Source of the DNA: Sporobacter sp963675425
GTDB taxonomy: Bacteria; Bacillota; Clostridia; Oscillospirales; Oscillospiraceae
Direction of reading: 5' to 3'
Length of the DNA: 64,000 nt
Assembly (NCBI GenBank): GCA_963675425.1
Contig: OY776214.1
Span: 2,728,001-2,792,000, forward strand
Below the pieces are notes generated by a model, which saw nothing but the letters and a program-made list of their open reading frames with translations, had not been told where the DNA came from and searched no databases. The position numbers and the translations under genes are program-made. Below are positions 51,724 through 60,708 of this stretch, in pieces (the stretch's first letter is position 1; the number at the start of each line of letters is the position of its first letter).

Positions 51724-52597
51724 TACAGCTTATTACATTAAGGAGGGCGTCAGCGGGATATTCTCGCACGGCTTTATGTCCTTCGCGTCGGTGTGCATTA
51801 TCGTGGCGTGCCTCATCATTATGGGCAGCTTCACACTGTTAGCCTTTAACGTCAACGCGATTATCGGCCAGTTTGAAGACGAGAACGTCGTTCTGGCGTA
51901 TGTCGATGAGAATTATACGACCGATCAGGCCCGGGCGCTTGAAAACAAGATCGAGAGCATTCCCAATGTGGAATACGCCGCGTTTAAAACACGCGAAGAA
52001 GCGATGAAGGACCTGGAGAACAGATATCAGGACAAATCGATGTTCGAGGGTCTGGAGTCCGACGTCCTGCGAGACCGGTATTCCGTCTATGTTCGCGACA
52101 TTACGCTGATAGAGCAGACGCAGAAGGATCTTTTTAATATCGACGGCCTTGTCAATGTCACCGCCAACCTTGATATCGCCCATGGTTTAGTCACGGTCCG
52201 AAATGTCGTCAGCGGCGTATCTGTTGTGATTGTAGCGATTCTGCTCGTCATTTCGCTGTTTATCATGTCAAACACGATAAAGCTTGCCACGTTTGACAGA
52301 CGCGACGAGATTGCCATTATGAAGATGGTCGGCGCGACCAACAACTTTATACGCTGGCCGTTTATATTTCAGGGATTTATATTGGGGCTGGTCGGCGCGC
52401 TGACAGCTTTCATAGCGCAATGGCTGCTATATACGCTGCTTATGAACATGTTTCTTCGGAGCTATACCATCAGCTTTATTACGACGATCCCATTTTCACA
52501 GGTGGCTATACTGTTCTTCGGCATCTTCGTCGCTATCGGTTTCGGTGTCGGCGTTGGCGGCAGCACGATGGCTATCAAAAATTATTTAAGAGTCTGA
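51710..52597 (+). CDS. ftsX: Cell division membrane protein FtsX
   Basis: 295 residues. Membrane segment about 20-45, an external loop of about 115 residues, then three segments (about 168-190, 220-245, 262-285), the FtsX/MacB layout. MKRYNTAYYIKEGVSGIFSHGFMSFASV and the RDEIAIMKMVGATN motif are typical. It works with FtsE to activate septal peptidoglycan hydrolysis. ATG at 51710 lies inside ftsE, so the two are translationally coupled. Confidence 0.95.
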   Translation: MKRYNTAYYIKEGVSGIFSHGFMSFASVCIIVACLIIMGSFTLLAFNVNAIIGQFEDENVVLAYVDENYTTDQARALENKIESIPNVEYAAFKTREEAMKDLENRYQDKSMFEGLESDVLRDRYSVYVRDITLIEQTQKDLFNIDGLVNVTANLDIAHGLVTVRNVVSGVSVVIVAILLVISLFIMSNTIKLATFDRRDEIAIMKMVGATNNFIRWPFIFQGFILGLVGALTAFIAQWLLYTLLMNMFLRSYTISFITTIPFSQVAILFFGIFVAIGFGVGVGGSTMAIKNYLRV

Positions 52598-52656
52598 CGT
52601 ACGGACCAGCGGAGCTTATGTAACAAAGCAATGCATAACCGCTGCGGGGTGACATC

Positions 52657-53853
52657 ATGTCGAGAAATAAATTTGTACGGATTGTCGCCATTATAATGGC
52701 GATCCTTATGGTGCTGTCTGTTTTGTTTGCCGTTGTCGGCAGCCTCACGGCCTCAGCCGTGACGCAGTCTGAAATCGACGCGCTGAAAAATCAGCAGAAG
52801 GAAATTGCAACCAAAAAGGCCGAGATTCAGTCGCAGATCAACTCCTTTGAGTATCAGCAGGCAACGGTGCTGGCAAAAAAAAGCGTTCTGGACGACCAGA
52901 TCAGCTACACGCAAGAAGAGATTGCCAATCTCACTGAGCAGATCGCGACGTACGATCAGTTGATTTGGGACAAGCAACAGGAATATTATGAGATGCAGCA
53001 GCACGAGGAATCGCAGCTGGAGCGATTTAAAACGCGGCTGAGGATTATGGAAGAGCATGGGACGATCACATACATAGCCGTTATACTAAAAGCCAACAGC
53101 TACGCTGATCTGCTTTCGCGTATTGCTGATGTCGGTGAGATCATGGAAAGCGACGAGCTGCTGTATGAGCAGCTCAAGCAAGCCAAGCAGGACACGCTGG
53201 AGGCCAAACAGTCTCTTGAGGAATCGCAGCAGGAGCGACAGGCTGAAAAGGATAACATGGTTTTGCTGCAGGAAGAGCTTAATGTCGAGCGCTCGGAGGC
53301 CGATGCGCTCCTGCAGGAAATTGAAGATAACCTGGAGACGGAGCGCGATTTATATCAGCAGGAGACCGCTGAGTATAACACCATTCAAAAGGAGATTAAC
53401 CAAAAAGTTGAGGAACTGAAAAAACAACAAACCGTCACCGGCACGGGTACGCTCATCTGGCCGACTCCGTCGAGTTACAAGGTCACGTCGGAATTCGGAA
53501 TGAGAATGCATCCGATTTATCATGAGCTGCGGATGCATACCGGCATTGATATCGGTGCATCCTATGGCACAAGTGTTGTCGCCTCGGATGGCGGTACGGT
53601 CATTACCTCAAAATACAGCTCCTCTTACGGTAACTATATTGTCATCAGCCACGGAAACGGGTATACAACGCTTTATGCGCATCTGAGCTCGCGTCTAGCC
53701 GCCTACGGCGACAATGTAACGCAGGGACAGGTTATCGGCAAGGTCGGCTCGACCGGCGCGTCGACGGGGCCTCATCTGCATTATGAGGTTTCAAAGGATG
53801 GCAAAAGAGTCAATCCGCTTCAATTCTTTTCGGGTTATACCATTGTAGATTGA
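52657..53853 (+). CDS. M23-type hydrolase activator with coiled coil (EnvC/PcsB-like)
   Basis: 398 residues from ATG at 52657. Signal or anchor segment 7-33, a long coiled coil about 38-255 (many Gln/Glu/Lys heptads), then an M23 (LytM) domain about 270-398 with MHTGIDIGASYG and GPHLHYEV, so the zinc ligands appear intact. This is the layout of FtsX-linked hydrolases and activators. Position directly after ftsEX strongly implies it is the FtsX partner. Intact ligands suggest it could be an enzyme itself, unlike EnvC. Confidence 0.9.
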   Translation: MSRNKFVRIVAIIMAILMVLSVLFAVVGSLTASAVTQSEIDALKNQQKEIATKKAEIQSQINSFEYQQATVLAKKSVLDDQISYTQEEIANLTEQIATYDQLIWDKQQEYYEMQQHEESQLERFKTRLRIMEEHGTITYIAVILKANSYADLLSRIADVGEIMESDELLYEQLKQAKQDTLEAKQSLEESQQERQAEKDNMVLLQEELNVERSEADALLQEIEDNLETERDLYQQETAEYNTIQKEINQKVEELKKQQTVTGTGTLIWPTPSSYKVTSEFGMRMHPIYHELRMHTGIDIGASYGTSVVASDGGTVITSKYSSSYGNYIVISHGNGYTTLYAHLSSRLAAYGDNVTQGQVIGKVGSTGASTGPHLHYEVSKDGKRVNPLQFFSGYTIVD

Positions 53854-53874
53854 TAATAAGCTCAGGATTAGGCT

Positions 53875-55074
53875 ATGAAGAAAAATTTTAGTTTAAAAAC
53901 GGTGATAGCGCTGATGCTTACTGCGTCAGCGCTAACATGTACGCTAACTGTCGCTCTGGTTGCCGTACGTCTCGGGTTTGGCACAGACCTGTATGGTGAA
54001 ATACGCACGTATATTGCGCTCCGGCACGACATCCAGGAGGAATTTATCGGTGACTATGACAGCGGTGCCGTCTCAGACGCTGCCCTGACAGCCGCCGTGG
54101 ACGCGCTGGACGACCGGTGGTCATTTTATATGACGCCGGAGGCGTACGCGGACTATCTCGCCGCCTCCAATAACCAATATTCCGGGCTTGGGGTCAGCGT
54201 CTCCAAAGACGAGGCTACCGGCGGCCTGATTGTGCAGGATGTCTTCGCCGGATCGTCGGCCGAAACGGCCGGTGTTTTGATTGGCGATATCATCACGGCA
54301 ATCGACGACACCACGCTCACGGCAGACATGACGCTGACGGACGCCACGGCGCTGATAGACCGTGAAGTCGGCCAGACCGTACGTCTGACGCTTTTGGGTG
54401 CAGACGGCGCTGAACGCGAGGTGGAAGCAACCTATGCTGTCATTGAAACGAATCCGGTCAGTTACGAAATGCTTGACGGAAATATCGGATATGTATTCAT
54501 AGAGAATTTTGAAGCCGGCGCAGCGGAAGGTTTCCTGGATGCTGTCGACACGCTTGTCAACGACGGCGCAACCTCCTTTATATATGATGTGCGTAATAAT
54601 CGCGGCGGCCGTGTATCGGAGCTAAAAAAGATTCTGGATCGGCTGCTGCCCGAATGTGAGATTTTTGTCGCCGTTGAAAAAAATGGTCAGGAAGACATCT
54701 CCTATTCCGATGAAACGGCGCTTGAGCTGCCGGCTGTCGTGCTCGTCAACGGTTATTCTTTTTCAGCTGCCGAGTATTTCGCCGCCGTTTTGCAGGAATA
54801 CGATTATGCCTCAGTCGTCGGACAAAACACGACCGGTAAGAGCCGCAGCCAGATTACGCTCACGCTGCCGGACGGCGGCGCTCTGCACATTTCCAGCGGT
54901 GAATACCTTACGCCGAACCGCGTGAGCCTGACCGAACAGGGCGGCATCCGTCCTGATATCAAAATTGAGATGAGCGACGAAGACACAGCCAGTCTCTATG
55001 CCGGACTGCTCGACCGCGCCGATGACCACCAGCTTCAAAAAGCAATAGAGCTTATGAAAAATGACGCGGACTAA
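53875..55074 (+). CDS. C-terminal processing serine protease (S41, Ctp)
   Basis: 399 residues from ATG at 53875. Signal/anchor about 9-29, a PDZ domain about 95-185 (YSGLGVSVSK...GVLIGDIITAIDD), and the S41 domain with catalytic Ser in GYSFSAAEYFAA and Lys in NTTGKSRSQ. It would trim external or membrane proteins at the cell surface. It ends the ftsE-ftsX-M23-ctp operon (21 bases after the M23 gene), so the M23 protein or another division hydrolase is a plausible substrate. Confidence 0.93.
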   Translation: MKKNFSLKTVIALMLTASALTCTLTVALVAVRLGFGTDLYGEIRTYIALRHDIQEEFIGDYDSGAVSDAALTAAVDALDDRWSFYMTPEAYADYLAASNNQYSGLGVSVSKDEATGGLIVQDVFAGSSAETAGVLIGDIITAIDDTTLTADMTLTDATALIDREVGQTVRLTLLGADGAEREVEATYAVIETNPVSYEMLDGNIGYVFIENFEAGAAEGFLDAVDTLVNDGATSFIYDVRNNRGGRVSELKKILDRLLPECEIFVAVEKNGQEDISYSDETALELPAVVLVNGYSFSAAEYFAAVLQEYDYASVVGQNTTGKSRSQITLTLPDGGALHISSGEYLTPNRVSLTEQGGIRPDIKIEMSDEDTASLYAGLLDRADDHQLQKAIELMKNDAD

Positions 55075-55163
55075 TCGATGTCATATTGGTCTTTCCCATT
55101 CATATAATAAATCGAAACGCAGACATAAGCCGCGTTAACGCGGCAGACCGGGATAAAGGTGCT

Positions 55164-56003
55164 ATGATTTGTCTGATGGACGCTGTGAATACACCCGATG
55201 GGCGGCGCCGGACGTCCTGGTTTACGCGCAGACCGAAAGGTTATAACAGTGTTAACAGCCGGCAAATTGCCGTTTTAGGTATGCGCGCCGCCTATATAAC
55301 AATTGAAAAGCTGCCGGATAAAAATACGCGGGCTGTCACAAAGCAACTCGAGGACGTTACCGCGCACCTTCGGGCGCAGCGAACGGGGTCTGTTCTTTTT
55401 TCCGAAAACTTCCCGTATCGAGAATCGGTGTTAAGGGAAGGCTTTAAGGAAGCGGACACGCGGGCCCTGATGGAGCTTATGGCCGGCACGATGGCGCAAC
55501 GCGCTGCTGAAAGCAAGCAGAGCGCCGCTGTGTTTACACAGCGCCTGACGTCCGCCGCCCTTCGGACGCTGACGGAGCTATGCAGCAGCTTTAAAACAGT
55601 TATGCTCGTCTGCGCATCGGGCGCAGACGCCTGCCGGACGCTTGGCAGGCAGCTTGGAATTTCCGTGATCTTTGACCCAACCGCGGGTCAACTAAAAAAA
55701 GCCGATGTGGTTGTTTTTTTTGACGCGCCGGGATACCCCATTATATTAAAGGACGAAGCCGTCGCCATACCGGCCGGCCCGGGGGCGCTGGATGGCGTAT
55801 CCTATAGGACGGCTGTAACCGGCGTTGACATCGGGCCCTCTGACGGGACGGATTTTGTCATCCCCGAGGGCTTTGCTTATGAGCCGGTCATATCGGCGGC
55901 ATTGGAATGCCGGGCGCTCGCGCCGGAGTCGGTGCGGCTGCGTGCTTTGCGTTTTGAGACATCCCGTCGACAGAATGCGACGCTCAATGACTTGACAAAC
56001 TGA
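55164..56003 (+). CDS. Hypothetical protein after the ctp gene
   Basis: 279 residues from ATG at 55164, four bases after AAAGG; an earlier frame to 55086 has no binding site. Mixed alpha/beta, no membrane segment. Residues 45-75 (AVLGMRAAYITIEKLPDKNTRAVTKQLEDV) and strands FKTVMLVCASGAD, DVVVFFDAPG and PIILKDEAVAIP suggest a Rossmann-like layout, but no nucleotide motif is complete. I do not recognise a family. It ends inside the greA promoter. Possibly a fifth gene of the ftsEX operon. Confidence 0.65.
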   Translation: MICLMDAVNTPDGRRRTSWFTRRPKGYNSVNSRQIAVLGMRAAYITIEKLPDKNTRAVTKQLEDVTAHLRAQRTGSVLFSENFPYRESVLREGFKEADTRALMELMAGTMAQRAAESKQSAAVFTQRLTSAALRTLTELCSSFKTVMLVCASGADACRTLGRQLGISVIFDPTAGQLKKADVVVFFDAPGYPIILKDEAVAIPAGPGALDGVSYRTAVTGVDIGPSDGTDFVIPEGFAYEPVISAALECRALAPESVRLRALRFETSRRQNATLNDLTN

Positions 56004-56020
56004 CAAGTTTTTACTATAAT
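55992..56020 (+). promoter_or_regulatory. greA promoter, full consensus
   Basis: TTGACA (55992-55997), 17-base spacer, TATAAT (56015-56020). It overlaps the last codons and stop (56001-56003) of the upstream gene. Confidence 0.9.
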
Positions 56021-56026
56021 TAGTGC

Positions 56027-56130
56027 TTAAATACGGCAGTAATATACAACAATGTGTTCGTTGCGCCGTATACACATTTGGATGAACTATGCTTTTCATG
56101 TGTCGGTTTTTCCGGCACGGTATTTTTTTA
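56027..56130 (+). ncRNA. Structured greA leader, candidate GraL-like small RNA
   Basis: From the predicted start to the leader terminator is about 104 bases. ATACGGC (56031-56037) pairs with GCCGTAT (56065-56071), and AATGTGT (56051-56057) with ACACATT (56072-56078); the two helices interleave, so they are alternatives or a pseudoknot. The terminator closes the RNA. greA begins 130 bases further on and needs read-through. Confidence 0.5.
56100..56129 (+). terminator. Intrinsic terminator inside the greA leader
   Basis: GTGTCGG / CCGGCAC stem (one G-T pair) with a five-T loop, then GGTATTTTTTT (56119-56129). It lies between the promoter and greA. Confidence 0.75.
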
Positions 56131-56261
56131 ATATTTTTTAGTGCCGATTCTCTTTATAAATGACGGGCTTATTGTTTTACCGCAGTTTCAATCTGCATTA
56201 GTACAGGTATTCGGAGATTGGCCCGACATCGGATCGGTCCTAAATAGAAAGGATGGTGGCT

Positions 56262-56738
56262 ATGGGAAAGGAAGCAAGATTTAAAATGAGCGCGGAACGC
56301 CTCGCGGAGCTTAAGGAAGAGCTCCAGTATCTTGTTACAGTCAGGGAGAAAGAGGTGGCCGAACAAATTAAGGAGGCCCGCTCTTTTGGCGATCTTTCCG
56401 AAAACAGCGAATACGATGAAGCCAAAACGGAGCAGGGCAAGCTGTATTCAAAAATAGCGGAAATAAAAAAACTGATAGAAAACGCCGAAATCATCACGAA
56501 AAGCGACGAGACGGATAAAGTCAACATCGGCAGCGTCGTCACCGTTAAAGACTGCGAGTTTAATTCGGAAGAAACGTATCAGGTTGTCGGTTCGCAGGAA
56601 GCCGACCCAAGCGCGATGAAAATCTCGGACGACTCCCCGCTGGGTAAGGGTCTTTTAGGACACAGAGTTGGCGACAATGTTGAGATTGACGCGCCGGCCG
56701 GACGTCTCAGTTTTGAGATACTTAAGATTGGGAAATAA
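56262..56738 (+). CDS. greA: Transcription elongation factor GreA
   Basis: 158 residues from ATG at 56262, about nine bases after AAAGGA; ATG 56253 is too near. N-terminal coiled coil with the tip SFGDLSENSEYDEAK, whose acidic residues enter the polymerase channel, and the C-terminal domain SVVTVKDCEF...SPLGKGLLGHRVGD. GreA rescues backtracked polymerase by transcript cleavage. Its leader holds a consensus promoter and a terminator. lysS follows after 138 bases. Confidence 0.96.
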   Translation: MGKEARFKMSAERLAELKEELQYLVTVREKEVAEQIKEARSFGDLSENSEYDEAKTEQGKLYSKIAEIKKLIENAEIITKSDETDKVNIGSVVTVKDCEFNSEETYQVVGSQEADPSAMKISDDSPLGKGLLGHRVGDNVEIDAPAGRLSFEILKIGK

Positions 56739-56876
56739 AAGTAAGGGAAATAAGGCGCGTGCGCTACCCCTCTGAAGAGCCCGTCCTGTTTCTATTCCAA
56801 CGGTGATTATTTTACAAACGGGCAAAGCCTCAATATGAGGACTACGATGTTTATGCGCGGGGCGCGGGAGGACTTA

Positions 56877-58382
56877 ATGGCAGACGAAAATGTACTATCA
56901 CAGCAGGACCAGGAGCAGGAGCTTTCGGAGCTTGTCCAGATTCGGTTTGATAAGCTGAAAAGGCTACAGGAAGAGGGCCAGGACCCCTTCCTGATTACCA
57001 AGTTTGAGCGGACGGCCTATTCCGCCGACATTAAAGACAGCTTTGACGCACTGGAAAACGAGACGGTCTCTCTGGCCGGCCGGGTCATGGCGCGCCGCGG
57101 TATGGGCAAGGCGATCTTTGCCGATCTGCTGGATGCCAAAGGCCGGATACAGTTGTATATTCGGCGTGACGATGTCGGCGAGGACGTATTTGCTGTTTTT
57201 AAAAAAGGCGATATCGGCGACATTATCGGTGTGACCGGTTTCGTTTTTAAAACAAAAATGGGCGAGATCTCCATCCATTGCAAACAGCTCCAGCTGCTGG
57301 CAAAATCGCTGCGGCCGCTGCCTGAAAAATTCCACGGGCTCACCAGTACGGAGCTCAAGTACCGCCAGCGTTACGTCGACCTCATAATGAACCCCGAAAC
57401 GCGCCGCATTTTTGAGATTCGCAGCCGCTTTATCCGGCATGTGCGCGCCTTTCTCGACGCGCGCGGTTATATGGAAGTTGAAACACCGGTTCTCAATACG
57501 ATTTCCGGCGGCGCGACAGCGCGCCCGTTTATTACGCATCACAACACGCTGGACCTTGACATGTACCTGCGTATCGCCACCGAGCTGCATTTAAAGCGCC
57601 TGATTGTCGGCGGAATTGAGCGCGTGTACGAAATTGGCCGTATCTTTCGCAACGAGGGTATGGATACCAAGCATAACCCCGAGTTTACAACGGTCGAGCT
57701 GTATGAGGCGTATGCCGACTACAACGATATGATGGATATGTTTGAAGCGCTTTTATCCAGCGCCGCTATGGACCTTTTGGGCACCTATCAGGCCTCGTGG
57801 CAGGGCGAGGAAATCGACCTGACGCCGGGCTGGCCCCGGCTGACGATGGCCGAGGCAGTCCGGCAGTATACCGGCGTTGATTTTACATCGTTTAATACAA
57901 CGGAGGACGCCGTAAAGGCCGCCGATTCGCTCGGTGTTAAGATGCCTGATGGCAAGGAGCCGTCCTGGGGTGAGCTTCTGTACGAATGCTTCGACCAGCG
58001 CGTGGAGGACAAGCTGATTCAGCCTACGTTTATTACGGACCATCCCGTTGAGGTGTCGCCGCTGGCCAAGCGCCGAGCTGATGACCCGAGACTGACCGAA
58101 CGCTTCGAGCTGTTCATCTGCCGCAATGAAATGGGTAACGCTTTCAGCGAACTCAACGACCCCGTCGATCAGAAGCAGCGCTTTCAGCGGCAGGTGGAGC
58201 TGCGGTGCGCCGGCGACGATGAGGCGTGCATGATGGACGAGGATTACATCAATGCCCTGGAATATGGCATGCCGCCCACGGGCGGGCTCGGAATCGGCAT
58301 TGACCGGTGCGTCATGATGCTGACAAACAACGCCTCTATCCGGGACGTGCTGCTGTTCCCGACAATGAAACCGATAGACTAA
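56877..58382 (+). CDS. lysS: Lysyl-tRNA synthetase, class II
   Basis: 501 residues from ATG at 56877, behind GGGAGG; earlier in-frame starts add 14 unlike residues. OB-fold anticodon domain about 60-160 (VSLAGRVMARRGMGKAIFADLLDAKGRIQLY pattern), then the class II core with motif 2 (FRNEGMDTKHNPEFTTVELY) and motif 3 (GLGIGIDRCVMMLTN). It charges tRNA-Lys. greA-lysS adjacency is common in Firmicutes. A hairpin terminator follows. Confidence 0.97.
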   Translation: MADENVLSQQDQEQELSELVQIRFDKLKRLQEEGQDPFLITKFERTAYSADIKDSFDALENETVSLAGRVMARRGMGKAIFADLLDAKGRIQLYIRRDDVGEDVFAVFKKGDIGDIIGVTGFVFKTKMGEISIHCKQLQLLAKSLRPLPEKFHGLTSTELKYRQRYVDLIMNPETRRIFEIRSRFIRHVRAFLDARGYMEVETPVLNTISGGATARPFITHHNTLDLDMYLRIATELHLKRLIVGGIERVYEIGRIFRNEGMDTKHNPEFTTVELYEAYADYNDMMDMFEALLSSAAMDLLGTYQASWQGEEIDLTPGWPRLTMAEAVRQYTGVDFTSFNTTEDAVKAADSLGVKMPDGKEPSWGELLYECFDQRVEDKLIQPTFITDHPVEVSPLAKRRADDPRLTERFELFICRNEMGNAFSELNDPVDQKQRFQRQVELRCAGDDEACMMDEDYINALEYGMPPTGGLGIGIDRCVMMLTNNASIRDVLLFPTMKPID

Positions 58383-58386
58383 AACT

Positions 58387-58431
58387 GAAGCTGCGGCCAT
58401 AAGGGTTTCCTTATTGCCACAGCTTCTTTAA
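58387..58431 (+). terminator. lysS terminator
   Basis: GAAGCTG / CAGCTTC outer stem and ATAAGG / CCTTAT inner stem form one long hairpin, followed by TTTA. The next gene's binding site begins straight after. Confidence 0.7.
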
Positions 58432-58437
58432 TAAGGT

Positions 58438-59220
58438 ATGATTGGTGTGAAGACTCCTGATATGGAAGAGATTACAAGTCGGAAAAACACACTTGTCCGG
58501 CATCTGAAAAAGCTTGGAACAGACGGCGATTACCGCCGGCAGAGCGGCGAGTTTCTGTGCGACGGGGACAAGCTGCTGCGTGAGGCCGTGCTCAGTGGGG
58601 CGGTGATCACGGCCGTTCTCACTGGCAGTGCAAAGCCGGACTTCCTACCGGACGGCGTGCCGGTTTATCACGCGCCGCGGGATATTATTGAGGCCGCGTC
58701 GCCGCTTAAAACGCCGCAGGATATTGTTTTCTCCTGCGCGCTGACCGGTCCGGCAAAAGATATGCTTACATCAGGATTACAGCTTATTCTGGAAGGGATA
58801 CAGGACCCAGGCAATATCGGTACCATTCTGAGGACGGCCGGCGCGTTTAGCGTTGCGCGCGTCATTTTAACGGGTAACTGTGCCGACCCGTACGGCCCGA
58901 AGGCCGTGCGGGCTTCCATGGGCGCGGTCTTTCGCCTCGTGCCCGTCACAATGGATCTCGATGCGATCGCCTATCTTAAAAAAGCCGGTGTAAAGCTTTA
59001 TGCCGCGGCGCTCGGGGAGAGCTTTACGGACGTCCGGCAAGCAGATTTCCAAAACGCCGCTGTTGCCATCGGCAGCGAGGGCCGGGGATTATCGATGGAA
59101 CTTCTGGACCTTTGCGACGACAAAATAAAGATACCGATGGCCGACACAGCTGAGTCTCTCAATGCCGCCACCGCCGCCGCTATTATAATGTGGGAAGCGG
59201 CAAAAGCACATGGCTTGTAA
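58438..59220 (+). CDS. SpoU/TrmH-family RNA 2'-O-methyltransferase
   Basis: 260 residues. Substrate-binding head about 10-90 (SRKNTLVRHLKKLGTDGDYRRQSGEFLCDGDKLLREA pattern) and SPOUT knot with DPGNIGTILRTAGAF, AIGSEGRGLS and IPMADTAESLNAATAAAI. Such enzymes 2'-O-methylate rRNA or tRNA; the head is like RlmB-type rRNA enzymes, but the exact site is unknown. ATG 58438 is just after AAGG; GTG 58447 has better spacing and would drop three residues. Confidence 0.9.
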   Translation: MIGVKTPDMEEITSRKNTLVRHLKKLGTDGDYRRQSGEFLCDGDKLLREAVLSGAVITAVLTGSAKPDFLPDGVPVYHAPRDIIEAASPLKTPQDIVFSCALTGPAKDMLTSGLQLILEGIQDPGNIGTILRTAGAFSVARVILTGNCADPYGPKAVRASMGAVFRLVPVTMDLDAIAYLKKAGVKLYAAALGESFTDVRQADFQNAAVAIGSEGRGLSMELLDLCDDKIKIPMADTAESLNAATAAAIIMWEAAKAHGL

Positions 59221-59379
59221 TTAACCGCTTTGCTGTGCATTGTTTCATATGACTTTTCGATCGTGCGCTGATTGATTTGGAGACGCCTTTGCCACAAGAC
59301 GTAATCTAAATAAAATATTTTATGTAACCTCTGCACAGCAACCTCCTTCTCGGCGTATCATTTAAAAGAAAGAGAGAGA

Positions 59380-60612
59380 ATGGATATGGCAGCGCTGAAA
59401 TATTGGGTGTGGCTGGCATCTCTTCCCGGCCTGCGGGCTTCCGCAGCCTGCCGGCTGCTGGACTGGTTTGGCTCGCCGGAGCAGATTTTTTTCGCTGACG
59501 ACGAGGTCTATAAGGAAATTCCGGGGCTTTTAAAGCAGGAGCTTGCGGCGCTGTCGGAAAAAAACCTGTATGAAGCCAAACGAATTCTGGACGATTGCGA
59601 GACGTATGATTTTCAGGTCATGACCCTGCACGACGGGGCGTATCCTTCGCGGCTGAGGAACATTCCCGACCCACCGGCCGTTTTGTATGTTAAGGGACGG
59701 CTGCCTGTTATGGACGAGGAGGCCGCCGTGGCTGTCGTCGGGACGCGCCGGTGTACGCCGTACGGTCTGAAGGCTGCCGAGAGGGTTGGATATGAGCTCG
59801 CGCGCCATGGCTGCGTCGTTGTTTCGGGCCTGGCGCGGGGGATCGATACAGCCGCTGCCAAGGGCGCGCTGCGCGCGGGCGGCCGTGTTGTCGGGGTTGT
59901 CGGCTCCGGTCTCGATATTATTTATCCACCGGAAAACAAGCTGCTTTTTGACGATGTCACGACACTCGGCGCGATCATCAGCGAATATGCGCCCGGCTCG
60001 CCGGCGCTGTCCGCACATTTCCCGCAGCGCAACAGGATCATGAGCGGCGTCAGCGTGGGGGTAACGGTTGTTGAAGCGCCGCTGAAAAGCGGGGCGCTGA
60101 TCACGGCCTCCCGCGCGCTCGATCAAGGGCGGGACGTTTTCGCATTGCCGGGAAACGTCGACACACCGGCCTGCAAGGGCTCGAATATGCTTTTAAGAGA
60201 AGGCGCTGTTCTCGTCACGACGGGGCGCGAAATCGCTGAGGAATACGCCGCCTTATTTCCGGATAAAATTGTATCCGTACGGCAAAAAATATCCCTCGAT
60301 CCGGCGATGGAAAAACGCCTGATCGATGATTATGACGCAGCTAAACGGCAGAAAACGGCAAAAAAAGAGATTGACAATCAAAAAACCGTGGAATATATTG
60401 ACCTAAGTAAACTCCGGCAGGAGCTTGACGACGACGCGTATAATATACTCATGTCGATCGGGCCCCGGACGGTGCATATCGATGAAATCATCGCTCAAAG
60501 CGGTTTGGGGGCGTCCGTCGTGCTGCCGGCACTGACGCTCTTGGAGCTTGACGGCTACGTCGAGCAGACGGCAGGCAAACACTTCAGGCTCTTATACGAG
60601 CAGCCGGGCTGA
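59380..60612 (+). CDS. dprA: DNA processing protein DprA
   Basis: 410 residues from ATG at 59380. Rossmann-like core with VVGTRRCTPYG, VVSGLARGIDTAAAKGAL, GSGLDIIYPPENKLLFDD and FPQRNRIMSGVS; an N-terminal SAM-like head and a C-terminal winged helix (about 345-405: DDDAYNILMSIGPRTVHIDEI). DprA loads RecA on incoming single strands during transformation. dprA-topA-trmFO is a standard Firmicute order. A competence role cannot be concluded from dprA alone. Confidence 0.95.
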   Translation: MDMAALKYWVWLASLPGLRASAACRLLDWFGSPEQIFFADDEVYKEIPGLLKQELAALSEKNLYEAKRILDDCETYDFQVMTLHDGAYPSRLRNIPDPPAVLYVKGRLPVMDEEAAVAVVGTRRCTPYGLKAAERVGYELARHGCVVVSGLARGIDTAAAKGALRAGGRVVGVVGSGLDIIYPPENKLLFDDVTTLGAIISEYAPGSPALSAHFPQRNRIMSGVSVGVTVVEAPLKSGALITASRALDQGRDVFALPGNVDTPACKGSNMLLREGAVLVTTGREIAEEYAALFPDKIVSVRQKISLDPAMEKRLIDDYDAAKRQKTAKKEIDNQKTVEYIDLSKLRQELDDDAYNILMSIGPRTVHIDEIIAQSGLGASVVLPALTLLELDGYVEQTAGKHFRLLYEQPG

Positions 60613-60620
60613 AAACACCC

Positions 60621-60640
60621 GCCGGCCTTGCCGCCGGCTT
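60621..60640 (+). terminator. Possible terminator after dprA
   Basis: GCCGGC / GCCGGC stem with a six-base loop, then TTTCAT; eight bases after the stop. Short T run. Confidence 0.5.
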
Positions 60641-60708
60641 TCATATAGAGCGGTTCACCCGATAAATGCCGCTGAAACTTACATATTTCGAAATGAGGAC
60701 TTTACCGG

